The notes: generated from the letters alone by a model not told the origin. DNA of 64,000 nucleotides from Bactrocera neohumeralis (GCF_024586455.1 NW_026089623.1:11008204-11072203), one strand, 5' to 3'. Counted from the first letter of the stretch, positions 20,246-32,095 are shown. Numbers and translations: made by a program.

Positions 20246-20502
20246 TGTGTTATGCCATGGAAAAAGAACTTTTAGCCATTGTATGGGCCGTGAATTATTT
20301 TCGCCCATATCTATATGGTGTACAATTTGACTTACAAACTGACCACCAACCACTCAAATGGCTTCATGCAAAAACACAATGTAATGGTGTGAACCAAAGA
20401 TTACAAAGATGGATGATAAAGTTAGGAGAATATAATATGAGCATACAATATATCCAAGGTAAAGATAATAAAGTGGGCAATTTTTTTAGCCGCGTAAAAT
20501 AA
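20246..20502 (+). pseudogene. pol: Errantivirus RNase H, 5'-truncated
   Basis: Reads MEKELLAIVWAVNYFRPYLY and QTDHQPLKWL, the RNase H of gypsy Pol, with the catalytic Glu and the second Asp. The first Asp is lost with the missing RT part. The last conserved block usually reads VADALSR but here is VGNFFSR, so the fourth catalytic Asp is Asn. It begins where the hAT-like element ends. Confidence 0.78.
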
Positions 20503-21101
20503 ATGCAATTGAGAATCAAGAAATTATTGAAAACAATTTTGAAGAATCTTTGGATAATAATAAATATGAAAATGATATTGGTACCATACGTTCACAACAT
20601 GATAACTTTAATGATCTTATACCCATACTCGAAACAGTGGTTAACCGTTTTAAAACCCAAGTTATTTTTACGAACTCAAAGATAACTGAATTCGAAACAA
20701 AATTTGGCAATAAGGTGACATATATAACTCTAAAAGATTTGGAAAATGAATTAGTGCCAGATATTTTGAGAAGACATATCAAATCGGGTAAAGTAGGAAT
20801 CTACTCAGATCTGAATGACCATGACTATAATCGATTACAAATGAAAATCTTAGAATCTTATAGTCAAAGAGAAAATGTAAAATTTGTTAAATGTAGTTTT
20901 CGAGCAAAGGATATGGTTAAGATGAAACCCTAAATCAAATACATAATTATCATAAATATGAAACAGGTCACAATGGAAGTAATGGGTGTTGTGATGAGAT
21001 TAAAAAATTAATTTACTTTCCAAAATTGAAAGTTATTATTCAAAAATATACATATTAATAATTGTGACACAAGTAATAGGGCAAAATATGAAAGAAATCC
21101 A
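20503..21101 (+). pseudogene. pol: Errantivirus Pol linker and integrase zinc-binding region
   Basis: The 20550-20933 frame (DLIPILETVVNRFKTQVIF) matches the connection region of 17.6/297 Pol. The HHCC module appears in a second frame near 20950-21075 (HKYETGHNGSN, then INNCDTSNRAKYERNP). Stops near 20931 and 21055 and a frame change disrupt it. Confidence 0.65.
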
Positions 21102-21824
21102 TTGAAGCCAAAATTTCAATTGACCGAAGCTCCAAAAGAAGTAAATGAATTAATACACATTGATACTTATATTAATAAAAATCATAGTTTCCTCACAGCT
21201 ATAGATAGATTTTCAAAACATATAATTGCTTTTAACCTAGAAGATAGAAATAGCATTACAATTATTGAAAAGTTAAGACAATATATTGCGATAAGAGGTA
21301 AACCTAAACTTATGATTTTGGATAATGAGTTTAATTCAGTAAATGTGAAAAATTTTTTGAGGGAAAAAGAAATAGATATTAGTTTTACTAAACCTAATAG
21401 TCATACGGGGAATGCTGATATAGAAAGATTACACAGCACAATTAGCGAAAAAGTAAGAAATTTAGAAAAAGAATATTCTCAAATGTCCATACAGGAAAAA
21501 GTATTTCAAGCTATAGAATGGTATAATAACTCTATTCATTCTATTACAAAAGCACGGCCGATAGATGTAATGGAAGGAAAAGAAGATTAAAACAAAATCT
21601 ACAATAGAATGTTAGAGGCAAAACTTCATAGAATTCAGAAATTAAACGAAAATAGGGAAGTTTTTATTAATAATAAGGAGGAGGGATATGTAAAGAATTA
21701 TAAAGCAGTTAGGCACAAGTACCAACCCAGATTCAGAAAAATGAAACTCGATAATATACATCCAATAAATATAAAGAGGATAACAAAATTTGCAGATCAA
21801 TATCAAGTTGATATTTGGCAATAA
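21102..21824 (+). pseudogene. pol: Errantivirus integrase core and C-terminus
   Basis: The catalytic core keeps D, D and E: Asp21 in LIHIDTYINK, Asp74 in MILDNEFNSV and Glu108 in GNADIERLHST (numbered from 21102). A single TAA at 21588-21590 precedes the in-frame C-terminal part (21609-21824), which carries a GPY/F-like stretch VKNYKAVRHKYQPRFRK. It would insert viral DNA and is disabled by that stop and by the upstream damage. The stop at 21822-21824 overlaps the env ATG by one base (TAATG). Confidence 0.85.
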
Positions 21825-23313
21825 TGGTCATCCTGACGACGAACAGTCTGATGAACGTTGAAAAAATTGGAAGTCAATCTGGATACTTTGAAATTACGGT
21901 TGAAAATATCGATTTTGTAGATGATTATGATACTATACTACATATAATTAACCCTCAAGAAATATTAACTATTATTAACGAACTACAACTAAATATAAAA
22001 CGGTCAGGACTTGAGGCAGATTCTAAACCACTAGAAATGCAACTGGAAATCATACGGAAAAAGGCAAAAACATTAATACCACATAGATATAAAAGAGGTC
22101 TAATTAATTTCATAGGCACAGCGGAGAAATGGCTATTTGGAACAATGGATGATGAGGATAGAAAGGAAATCGAAGAACATTTAAAAGTAATTGAGACAAA
22201 TAATCGTCAGTTAATAAAAAATCGTAATAGACAAATTAAAATAAATTCCCATTTCAATGAATCTTTCTCTAAATTAAGAAATATTATTTTACATGATAGG
22301 AAAATTATAGCAAAAGAAGTAAATGGTATTAAAAAAGATATGAGTGAAATACAAATACAATTTCTTAAAACTGATCTTATAATTAAATTAAAAATTCTGC
22401 AAGATAACGTGGAACATATTCAAGATAATATTGCAGCTTCCAGAATAGGATTACTTCATAGTAACATTCTAACAAATGGAGAAATTGATCATTACAATAT
22501 AGATATAAATAAATTAGAAAATATAAAAATGGGAACACTAATTACAAGTAATGAAAACATCATATTTGTTGTAAGAATCCCAAGACATACAATAAAATTA
22601 CCGATTACTATGATTATGCCCTTAACAAACAGCAAGATTAGAGAATTAATGTTTGAACCATTGAAAGTCGTAAAGTATAAAAATAATACCTTACTTTATG
22701 AAGAAAATAAAGATTTACAAAAACTTGTGCCAATGAAAAATTGTTTATATAAAAATAATTGTATATATATATTTAACAATGTAACAGATGTAATTGAAAT
22801 TAATGATGGTATATTATTGTTAAAAAATTTTAAAAACAACCAGATAAACAATACATGTAATACAAACATATTTAATCTAACTGGAAATTACCTAATATCC
22901 TTTATTAAGTGTTCAATTGAAATAGAAAATAGAGTATGGAAAAATTAAATAACATTTTCAAACAAACTATACAAAATATTTATGATGTTAAAGACATAGA
23001 GAATCAAAATGAAAAATTAATGTTCGATGATATGTTATTATCAAAATTTGGAAACATTGAACAAGTTAACGAATTAAGCTTTATCAGGAAACAACACTAC
23101 ATATATTTATCAACATTTTTTATATTTTTAATAATTATTATTGTACTTATTGTCTCACTCATTCACGGTAAAAGAAATCATAACATTAATATTACAAATA
23201 CAAATTCTTCAACTCACGAGAGTCTTAAAACAAAGGGGGGAGAAGTTACGTCAGAGACTCCACCCATTGTATCAGTACAATCCACTGCAAGCTATTTTAA
23301 ATACGAAATTTGA
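21824..23313 (+). pseudogene. env: Errantivirus envelope protein, split by a frameshift
   Basis: First frame from ATG 21824 to 22948 (374 codons) and second frame 22936-23313. The protein resembles the insect errantivirus Env / baculovirus F-like family. A furin-type site RYKR lies at residues 88-91 followed by GLINFIG, a fusion-peptide-like start. The C-terminal frame has a strong membrane segment (YLSTFFIFLIIIIVLIVSLI) and a short basic tail. The frame change near 22940 separates the ectodomain from the anchor. Env is normally made from a spliced RNA. Nothing here suggests a functional product. Confidence 0.82.
23229..23243 (+). promoter_or_regulatory. Polypurine tract before the 3' LTR
   Basis: AACAAAGGGGGGAGA directly precedes the 3' LTR start and would prime plus-strand synthesis. 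Confidence 0.8.
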
Positions 23314-23692
23314 TATTCCGTTCAATTAGCTTCTTTAATGTATAAAATGATTATTAAGCAATATATCGCAAAACGACCACAGTAGTTGTTGTTTTTTATT
23401 TACATTTGCTTTGTCGCAACTTTGTCGAAATTGATATCGCATTCTATTGCTTATTGTTCTTTGCCACAACAATGTTACAAATCAACATATCTTGTAACAT
23501 TGTTGTTGCCATTATTTTATTGATTACAAACAAATTAAAAGTGGTTGAACTTCGAAATTATTTTGATGTTTACGTTAAAATTTATGAATGAGTGAGCTAA
23601 GCAAAATCTTTGTATAAAAGCCATGTATTTCAATTTTATATTATTATTCAATAAAGTAATAATCAAGAAACTGCAACTCAAGTTTCTTTACT
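23244..23692 (+). repeat. 3' LTR of the errantivirus
   Basis: 449 bp, same ends as the 5' LTR, with about six substitutions between them. Followed by the CGTG target duplication (23693-23696) and the resumed BEL gag. Confidence 0.95.
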
Positions 23693-23696
23693 CGTG

Positions 23697-24149
23697 TATA
23701 ATCGGTCTCACCACACATTACTGCACCAGTATCCTGTATCCTTCGCTGCTGAACCTCATCCGCAAACAGCAATACATACCATAAGTGTGCCTGATCGGGT
23801 AATGTTGGCAACAGCAGTTATTCTTGTGAAATCAAGCTGTGGAGAGTACCTGCACGCAAGAGCCTTGCTGGACTCAGGAAGTCAATTCAACTTCACGACG
23901 GAGGATTTGGCCCAAAAACTGCGGATTCGACGCCAAAACAGGACTTTAAATATTATAGGGATTCGAAATTCAAGTACAAAAGTCGGAGCCAAATTAAGCG
24001 CATTTGTTAAGTCGGGCGTAAATAATTATGAATTTTCAGCGGAATTCTGGATTATGCGATGTATTTCGCCTAATCATCCAGGCCATACCATTAATATTAA
24101 TGGTTGGAAATTTCCGCACAATATTAAATTGGCGGCTCCAGAATTCTAA
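23697..24149 (+). pseudogene. pol: BEL copy B zinc-knuckle end and protease
   Basis: The frame resumes with YNRSHHTLLHQ, the end of the gag knuckle, and continues into an aspartic protease with ARALLDSGSQFNFTTEDLAQ, the BEL retropepsin active site in its usual DSGSQ form. It then reads KLRIRRQNRTLNIIGIRNSS to the stop at 24149. The protease looks locally intact, but the polyprotein is broken on both sides. Confidence 0.82.
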
Positions 24150-25140
24150 AAATTTTAAAAGATCGATATGTTATTAGGAGCAGAAACCTTTTTCGATTTG
24201 TTAGCGGTTGGTCAAATTAAAAGTGGCCCTAATCAACCAACGCTCAGAGAACTCTTTTGGGATGGATTTTGTCTGGCAAATATGTCAGCAGTCTTAGTCC
24301 TCCTCGCGAAGTAAATAACACATTATGCCCAACAGAAGACTCATTAACGTCAATAGATTCAGTAGTCCGAAAATTCTGGACTCTGGAGGAACTTCCTTCA
24401 GAAACAATTGGCAACAAATTCACACCTGAACAAAATGAGTGTGAACAATTTTTCGTCAATACAACTAAAGTATTACCTTCAGGAAGGCTTCAAGTCAGAA
24501 TGCCCTTTAAGGCTGACCGTAAGTTATTCGGTCACTCCTATGAAATCGCAGTTCGACGATTTCAGGCCATGGAGAGGAAAAATTGAAAGATCCAGAACAT
24601 CGTAAAATGTATCTGGACTTCATGAATGAGTATAAAGTGCTGGGTCACATGAGCCCAACAAATAATAAGATCCCGAGTGAACCACACTATTTCTTTCCGC
24701 ATCAGTGTGTTTTGAGGCCCGAAAGCACAATAACAAAATTAGGAGTCGAGTCGTACTTCTTCTCAAATTTCATTAAATGAACTTTTGATAGTAGGCCCAA
24801 GCAACCAAGAAGAATTGTACTCAACTCTTCTTCGTTTTCGTTTACAAAAGTACGCTTTAACGGCAGACATTACTAAAATGTACCACCTAATAATCATACA
24901 TGAAGAAGACAGAAACTGTCAGCTCATTGTGTGGAGAGAGCATCCCTCAGAGCAAATTCAGATTTTTCGACTTAACACCGTCACTTACGGCACTGCGCCT
25001 GCACCATTTCTTGCAACTCGGTTCTTTGGCCATTAAAAGAGGCTTTTATGTTGATGACTTATTAACAGGATCTGAAAATTTTAAGTCTCTAGATCTTATA
25101 AGAAGTGAGGTATTTAAATATTAAACTCGGCCGGATTCGC
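24150..25140 (+). pseudogene. pol: BEL copy B reverse transcriptase, several frameshifts
   Basis: Pieces in order: LRELFWDGFCLANMSAV-like text (24244), FWTLEELPSETIG, YLDFMNEYKVLGHMSP, IPSEPHYFFPHQCVLRPEST, a break near 24740, LTADITKMYHLI (palm Asp), YGTAPAPFLATR and finally RGFYVDDLLTGSENF (YVDD) near 25050. At least four frame changes. The LVFDAS segment that copy A keeps is missing here near 24745. Confidence 0.8.
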
Positions 25141-26177
25141 CTTATTGAAGTGTTTTTCGAACCACCCTAAATTTTTCGACAGTAATTGTACTGAAAAGTC
25201 ATTAAGCTTCAATGACAAAAACTCAACTAAAATATTAGGAATCCATTGGTTGCCGAAAGAGGATTTGTTTCGATTTGTTTTGGATGCAAATTTTAATGAT
25301 CTGCGAGCTACTAAACGAAACATAGTGTCAGTCTCTGCTCGCCTTTTCGATCACCTTGGATTATTAGCCCCACTAGTTACCAAAGCAAAACTCTTATTGC
25401 AAGAGCTTTGGATCCAAAAACTAAATTGGGATGAGTCGATTTCATTGCGCCTTAATACCATATGCTGGCAGAATTTCAAAGCCAACCTACTGCAGCTGTC
25501 ATCAATTAGTATTCCTCGGTACGTTAATCTAAATCGAGTGCTATCTGCCAAATACATGGCTTCTCCGACGCTTCAATAAGAGCGTACGGATGCTGCATAT
25601 ACATATGAAGCCAATCTGCTAGTGGTGTCAAATGTACGCTTACTGCAAGGTCTAGAGTGGCTCCGCTGAATTCCAAGTCTCTTTATGGTCACGAATGGCG
25701 CCAATGTTAAATCGACGATTCGAAAAAATTACATTTTGGACATACTCTGAAATCGTATTGCATTGGGTAAAAACGCATCCATCTTCATTACACATCTTTG
25801 TTGCAAATATAATGTCTGAAATCCAAGAACTGACTGACAATATAAATTGGCGACAAGTGCCAACAAAACAAAATCCTGCGGTTCAAGTGTCTCGGGGTTG
25901 CAACGTGGATGAATTGAATAATTCAATATGGTTTGGCGGTCCACAGTTCCTCCTAGAAGACCCCGCTTTATGGCCAATTAACACTAACTTCCAGCTCTCC
26001 CCAGACGATGAAGTAGAGAAGAAGAAAAATACTTTCACACTAGCTATAAATGTGAAAGAGAATACATTATTGAACTTTATCGAAAAATTCTCTTCTCATC
26101 AAAAATTGCTTCGTGTGGTTGCCTATCTATTACGGTGGATTAGACGACCAAAAATGCTTACGGAGGGAGGGACCTGA
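25141..26177 (+). pseudogene. pol: BEL copy B post-RT and RNase H-like region
   Basis: 25145-25579 carries ILGIHWLPKEDLFRF and LLAPLVTKAKLLLQELW, the BEL domain after RT. Breaks at about 25580-25690 remove the start of the RNase H-like part. 25695-26177 carries ITFWTYSEIVLHWVKTHPSS, VPTKQNPAVQVSRGC and WPINTNFQLSPDDEVE, the usual text before integrase. Confidence 0.78.
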
Positions 26178-26194
26178 CATCTGACGAATTACAC

Positions 26195-27393
26195 TTGAGT
26201 TTTTTGAAAATTGTTCAGGTGATCCAACATTCGGAATTCGCGAGTGAAATTCAAAAACTGACGAAGGGCACCACGCTACCCACAAACTTGATAAAACTCA
26301 ATCCATCATTCAAATTAATCCGAGTAGGGCTTCGCCTTTTAAATGCACCTCTCCCATACGATGCCAAATTCCCATTATTTCTAAACAAAAATTCGCACTT
26401 CGTTATCAATTATTTGCGGTTCCTGCACTTTCGAAATCCCCACGCAGGGGCAAAAGCGTTGGTTGCGCTTCTTCGGGAACGCATATGGCTGATTAATGAA
26501 GAAGCATGCAGTAGAACCGTAAGAAACTATACACACTGCTTTCATTATAAGCCGAAGTTGTAAACCCAAATAATGGGAAACTTGCTAGTTGAAAGACTTC
26601 GAGCGCTACGACCCTTTCTTATACATATGTGGCGTAGATTTTTGTGGTCCAATTTATTCTACATTAAAAATACGCGGTCGACCAACCGTAAAAACCTATA
26701 TCACACTTTTCGTTTGTTTCACGTCAAAAGCAGTCCACTTAGAACTAGTTTCTGACTTACCAACTAATTCCTTTATTCTGGCCCTAAAAAGGTTCATTGG
26801 TCGCCGAGGAATGCCACAGACGATATACAGTGACAACGCAACCAACTTCGTCGGCGCCGATCGCAAGTTGCGCGAACTCATAGAGGCGTTTCTGTCCCAG
26901 TCTCCGGAATTAATGGCATTCGCAGCCGAAGAAGAGTTCAGATTCGCCTTTATACCACCGAGGGCGCCGCACTTCAGCGGATTATGGGAGGCGGCAGTGA
27001 AATCCGCCAAACACCTCGCCGTGCGCACAATTGGCCACGTGCTGCTCACCACCGAAGAACTGGGAACACTGCTGGCCGAAGTGGAGACCATCCTCAACTC
27101 GCGGCCCCTCGCGCCGTTGAGCCAGGATCCCAACGACGGCGAAGCATTGACTCCAGCACACCTACTAATAGGGTGCTCCCTCCGAGCTTTACCACTGGCA
27201 CAAGTGTCAATGGCTGCACCCGAAACGCAACCTGCAGCCCGGCGATCTCGTCCTCGTCCACGAAAACAACAAGCCACCGCAGCAGAGGGCACTAGGAAAG
27301 GTACGAGTGGCAGACGTGGCAACCAAGGCAGGCACCATTAAGCGCCCTTTTCACAAGCTCGCCCCGCTGCCTGTCGAAGTTGAAGGATCATGA
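26195..27393 (+). pseudogene. pol: BEL copy B integrase
   Basis: The N-terminal part is in one frame to 26563 (LRFLHFRNPHAGAKALVALL). The core is in a second frame from about 26589, with first Asp in YICGVDFCGPIY, second in IYSDNATNFVGAD and Glu in SGLWEAAVKSAK. ILNSRPLAPLSQDP follows. Near 27205 the frame shifts again; the third frame reads LQPGDLVLVHENN and LGKVRVADVATK (DUF5641-like) to a stop at 27391-27393. The core half has higher GC than the 5' part of the element. Confidence 0.82.
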
Positions 27394-27544
27394 TGCTGTC
27401 AAGATGGCCGGTGTTGCATCAAGCGACTTTATAAATCTAAAAATATTTTTTAAGAAATAAATTTGTCAAATTAATTGAATAATATTTAAATATTATAAAA
27501 TGTTTTATATCATGTAAAATACTCACAATTTTTCTAGTATACTA
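27394..27544 (+). other. AT-rich tail, possible start of the BEL 3' LTR
   Basis: After the integrase stop, GGCCGGTGTTGCATC could mark a purine/GC tract and an LTR beginning TGTT. The rest is AT-rich and has no partner LTR in the window. Confidence 0.3.
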
Positions 27545-27796
27545 GCTGGAGGATGGAGTCATGTGTAGAAGTTCACGCAAGTGAGGAAAGTTCTCTGATC
27601 GCCATTCACTTGGGAGTGGCCAGAAACGATTCTTTTACACATGTCTCAAGCAGCTCACTACTTCCGGTCTTTGACCAAGTATCCTTTGGGTAGCCTAAGA
27701 ACATCCGTTCGAAGGCGAGCTAAAGTGAGAAGGCGAAACATTCCCTACAAGGGTTGTGCGCTGGGTTTGGGACCCGCCACGTAAAAAACACCCCCA

Positions 27797-28699
27797 GTGA
27801 AGAGCTACAACCAGCCTCGGATGAGAGACCCCCCTTTTGATGACGACCATGGCAAACGAAATAAGGACTTCGAATTGAGGGCATGCACCTGGAATGTCCG
27901 GTCCCTTAATTGGGAAGGTGCCGCTGCCCAGCTGGTTGATGTCCTCGTAAAGACAAAGGCTGACATCACCGCCGTCCAAGAAATGCGATGGACGGGACAA
28001 GGACAGAGACGAGTAGGTCTTTGTGACATTTACTACAGTGGCCATATAAAGGAGCGCAAGTTTGGTGTAGGATTCGTGGTGGGAGAGAGACTCCGTCGCC
28101 GAGTACTATCATTCACTGCTGTGAATGAACGTCTAGCCACAATCCGCATTAAAGCGAGGTTCTTCAACATATCGCTGATTTGCGCCCACGCCTCGATGGA
28201 AGAGAAGGACGATGTGACCAAAGATGCCTTTTATGAGTGCTTGGAGCGCACTTATGAAGGCTGCCCCCGCCACGATGTCAAAATCGTGCTTGGCGACTTT
28301 AACGCCAGGGTGGGCAAAGAAGGTATCTTTGGCACTACGGTCGGTAAATTCAGCCTCCACGACGAAACATCCCTAAATGGGTTGAGGCTGATTGACTTCG
28401 CCGGGGCCCGAAATATGGTTATCTGTGGTACTAGATTCCAGCATAAGAAGATTCATCAAGCTACCTTGCTGTCTCCGGATCGAAAAACTACCAACCAGAT
28501 CGATCATGTTGTGATAGACGGAAGACACGCCTCCAGTGTTTTAGATGTGCGTGCGCTCCGAGGTCCTAACATCGACTTGGACCACTATCTCGTTGCAGCT
28601 AAGATACGCAGTCGCCTCTGTGCAGCAAAAAACGCACGCCAACAAACACAAGGAAGGTTCGACGTCGAGAAGCTGCAATCACAACAGACAGCCGAATGA
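27797..28699 (+). pseudogene. RTE-like LINE endonuclease domain, copy 4
   Basis: Open to the shared TGA at 28697-28699. Shows ACTWNVRSLNWEGAAAQL, ADITAVQEMRWTGQGQ (catalytic Glu), LGDFNARVGKEG, TNQIDHVVIDGRHASS and GPNIDLDHYLVAAK. The first codon aligned with ATG in copy 2 is GTG here. The domain resembles CFDP2/RTE endonucleases, which nick DNA for target-primed reverse transcription. The domain itself looks undamaged; the stop separates it from RT. Confidence 0.82.
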
Positions 28700-30757
28700 C
28701 TTTCTATTCGGCTTGCCAACAACTCGGTATAAGGGAACTGTGGGACGGCATTTCAAACTCCTTACGTACAGCTGCAACCGAAACCATTGGTTTTCGGAAA
28801 GTGCAAAAGAACAGTTGGTACGCCGAGAAGTGCCGTGTCGCAGCGGAGAGAAAACAGACTGCCTACCTAGCAACGTTACGATCAACCACTACACGTGCGG
28901 GATGGGATAGATACCGAGAGTTGAAGAGGGAAGCGAGACGCATTTGCAGACAGAAGAAGAAAGAGGCCGAAATGCGTGAGTACGAAGAGCTTGATAAGCT
29001 GGCCGACAGGGTAATGCTCGAAAATTCTACGAGAAAATACGGCAGCTTACAGAAGGTTTCAAAACCGGAGCATATTCTTGTAGAACCCCCAAAGGTGATC
29101 TAGTCATCGATGCCCAGAGCATACTTAAATTATAGGGGGACCACTTCTCCAGCCTGCTGAATGGTAGTGAACGCACAACGCCAGGAGAAGGCGAACCCGA
29201 TTCCCCAATCGATGACAATAGAGCAGACGTTCCATTGCCCGACCATGAAGAAGTTCGGAGAGCAATTACTCGCCTGAAGAACAACAAAGCGACGGGGGCC
29301 GATGGATTGCCGGCCAAGCTATTCAAACACGGCGGCGAAGAACTGATAAGGAGCATGCATCAGCTTCTTTGTAAAATATGGTCGGACGAAAGCATGCCCA
29401 TCGATTGGAATTTAAGTGTGGTATGCCCAATCCATAAAAAAGGAGACCCCACAATCTGCGCCAACTACCGTGGGATAAGCCTCCTCAACATCGCATATAA
29501 GGTTCTATCGAGCGTATTGTGTGAAAGATTAAAGCCCACCGTCAACAAACTGATTGGACCTTATCAGTGTGGCTTTAGACCTGGCAAGTCAACAACCGAC
29601 CAGATATTCACCATGCGCCAAATCTTGGAAAAGACCCGTAAAAGGAGAATCGACACTCACCACCTCTTCTTCGATTTCAAAGCTGCTTTCGACAGCACGA
29701 ACAGGAGCTGCCTTTATGCCGCGATGTCTGAATTTGGTATCCCCGCAAAACTAATACGGCTGTGTAAGCTGACGTTGAGCAACACCAAAAGCTCCGTCAG
29801 AATCGGGAAGGACCTCTCCGAGCCGTTCGATACCAAACGAGGTTTCAGAAAAGGCGACTCCCTATCGTGCGACTTCTTTAACCTGCTGCTGGAGAAAATA
29901 AGTCGAGCTGCAGAACTAAATAGAGAAGGTACCATCTTCTATAAGAGTGTACAGCTGCTGGCGTATGCCGATGATATTGATATTATCGGCCTCAACACCC
30001 GCGCCGTTAGTTCTGCTTTCTCCAGGACAAGGAAGCAAAAGAAATGGGTCTGGCAGTGAACGAGGGCAAGACGAAATATCTCCTGTCATCAAACAAACAG
30101 TCGTCGCGCTCGCGACTTGGCACTCACGTCGCTGTTGACAGTCATAACTTTGAAGTTGTAGATAACTTCGTCTATCTTGGAACCAGCGTAAACACCACCA
30201 ACAATGTCAGCCTAGGAATCCAACGTAGAATAACTCTTGCCAACAGGTGTTACTTCGGACTGAGTAGGCAATAGAGAAGCAAAGTCCTCTCTCGACAAAC
30301 AAAAACCAAACGCTATAAGTCGCTCATAATTCCCGTCTTGCTATATGGTGCAGAGTCTTGGACGATGTCAACAACTGATGAGTCGACGTTGCGAGTTTTC
30401 GAGAGAAAAGTTCTGCGAAAGATTTATGGTCCTTTGCGCGTTAGCCACGGCGAATACCGCATTCGTTGGAACGATGAGCTGTACGAAATATACGACGACA
30501 TCGATATAGTTCAGCGAATTAAAAGACAGCGGCTACGCTGGCTAGATCATGTTGTCCGGATGGACGAAAGCACTCCAGCTCTGAAAGTATTCGACGCAGT
30601 ACCCGCCGGAGGAAGCAGAGGAAGAGGAAGACCTCCACTCCGTTGGAAGGACCAAGTGGAGAAGGACCTGGCTTCGCTTGGAATATCCAATTGGCGCCAC
30701 GTAGCGAAAAGAAGAAACGACTGGCGCGCTGTTGTTAACTCGGCTATAATCGCGTAA
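28700..30757 (+). pseudogene. RTE-like LINE RT and C-terminal domain, copy 4
   Basis: A deletion of 25 bp follows the stop (near 28717). The linker frame runs to 29103. RT (29235-30059) keeps ANYRGISLLNIAYKVLSS, FDFKAAFDS and a normal AYADDIDIIG at 29961-29984. A 4-bp deletion near 30026, a stop at 30272-30274 and a frame change precede the last part (30338-30757) with YGAESWTMSTTDESTL, RWLDHVVRMD and GRGRPPLRWKDQVEKD. The catalytic residues are better kept here than in copy 3, but the frame is worse. Confidence 0.82.
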
Positions 30758-30843
30758 GCAGTGTCTACTCCAATTAGGAAGAAGAAGCTGGCCCCGCAGC
30801 CGTTGTCCTGCGTGAAATTATGTATTTTGAAATGAAAAGAAAG

Positions 30844-31500
30844 TTATATTATCATTTCTTTTGTTTTCAATGTAACACAGTTTGATAAACAACATTTTTT
30901 GGTTCTGTTTCGGTGTACAGAAAAGATGGTTTTCCAGATCGTGTGAACGCCACGTTTATCTGGCCGTGTGAAAAATGGCAAATCGCTAGAACTCAAAGGA
31001 ATTCTTAGAATTAAGCATTCTGCCCCCTTGTATTCTATAGCGCAGATTGCGGAACATAATAACGACAGATACAACTTTGAGACGTAAATGATGCGGTAGC
31101 ATACCAAACCTGTCCAGAGAATTTAGAAATTTCACTGGATAATTCATGGCGTCGTCTTCATTGTCAAGACGATCGATCGATTTGAATGAGAGCAAGTCTC
31201 CCGGAATTTGACTTTGAATCTTCCAGTTTAAGTCAACAACATCGGTATTTTTGGCAACAAACATTGCGCGACCATTAAGGAATCGTAGTTACGATAATTT
31301 GGCCAAAGTCCGAATATTCGTGATTAGTTCATCTTTTGTGAATTGATAAACGGCGGATGAAATTGATATCGAACTACAGGAATTGACCCATTTCCAATTT
31401 TTTGCGAAGACGATGTAAAATGTCTTCGGCAACGTCATTTTTGTTTGTATCCCAAATCATAGCGAAAAGTGTGCGAACTTCATTTGCATTTGAAGTAGCT
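30844..31500 (-). pseudogene. Helitron 1 helicase, C-terminal part
   Basis: The frame 31264-30986 reads MFVAKNTDVVDLNWKIQSQI, then FKSIDRLDNEDDAMNYPVKF and SLDRFGMLPHHLRLKVVSVV, the usual end of the PIF1-like helicase of Helitrons. Upstream (31265-31360) DELITNIRTLAKL continues it with a stop. Walker motifs are not present; the central helicase is lost or replaced by the AT-rich block at 31660-32095. Confidence 0.72.
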
Positions 31501-31659
31501 ATTAGTGATTAGCATGTTATAGCAATTGTAATTGCTGGCATGCTTCTCAAAAAGTTTCAAACACCATACCATTCACAGTACGCAATTACTCAATTAAAGT
31601 TGAATAATCATTAATAATAATTTTTGAATAATTTTTGAAAATTGGACAGTTTTCTTTTA

Positions 31660-32095
31660 AATAAATAAAAAAAATCGGCCCACTCCGAAATTGGCAGGGA
31701 TAGTTGTCAAATCAATAGAAGTTTTTTTGAGAAAAAAAATGGGGAACTTTCAAAAAATGGCAAACTTCCAAAAAATGACGATTTTACTTAAAAACCCCGA
31801 TTATTTTATATAATTGATCGTGTCAAATTTTTTTCGTGTATTTTTTCGAAAAGTTCATTCAAAAACAAACATTTTTTTAGAAAAAAGGTCCCCAAAAGTC
31901 AATTTCTACAAAAGTTATGGCTATTTGAAAATAAAAAGCCATTTTTTTGAAAAATTCATAACTTTTTTTGAAGTTGGACAAAAAATTTTAAAAAAATTCT
32001 CAAAAATGTTTTTCAAAGGGTAGAAAAGGATGGATAAGTTTCAGCAAAATCTAAAGGGGTCGGGTTCAAAAGTGGTCGATTTGGTATGGAATACC
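31660..32095. repeat. AT-rich repeat inserted in Helitron 1
   Basis: Non-coding, with A/T runs, ending GGTATGGAATACCCCCTA next to Rep sequence. It resembles the terminal part of a DNA transposon, but the partner end is not visible. Confidence 0.4.

Larger units (their letters stand above)
8721..23692 (+). mobile_element. Gypsy-group LTR retrotransposon with env (errantivirus), nested host of other TEs
   Basis: Two 449-bp LTRs in direct orientation, a 4-bp target duplication, a PBS resembling the tRNA-Ser type of the 17.6/297 group, a purine tract before the 3' LTR, and gag, protease, RNase H, integrase and env in order. Span 14,972 bp. Removing the Harbinger (about 3.9 kb) and the LINE plus hAT-like block (about 5.8 kb) leaves about 5.3 kb; the shortfall against a usual element of about 7 kb fits loss of the RT. 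The LTRs differ at about six positions. All ORFs are damaged, so this is a dead endogenous copy. Confidence 0.93.
8350..27410 (+). mobile_element. BEL/Pao retrotransposon copy B, split by an errantivirus
   Basis: Gag sequence at 8350-8720 is interrupted inside the zinc-knuckle region and resumes exactly at 23697, after the second LTR and a CGTG target duplication: CRADRCRV on the left joins YNRSHHTLLHQ on the right. Protease, RT, RNase H-like and integrase follow to a stop near 27393. Possible LTR sequence starts near 27412 but is short. Frameshifts occur in most domains. Confidence 0.85.
27545..30787 (+). mobile_element. RTE-like LINE copy 4, near full length
   Basis: Includes a 5' UTR (about 27545-27796) shared with copy 2 from TGGCCAGAA onward, endonuclease, linker, RT with YADD, C-terminal domain and the 3' end CCAATTAGGAAGAAGAAG. 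The 5' boundary is approximate. Compared with copy 2 the 5' UTR has an extra 18 bp between two GAAGGCGA repeats. Confidence 0.85.

Noticed and set aside
26696..27322. 208-codon minus-strand frame
   Set aside because: Antisense to BEL integrase; long only because of the higher GC there.
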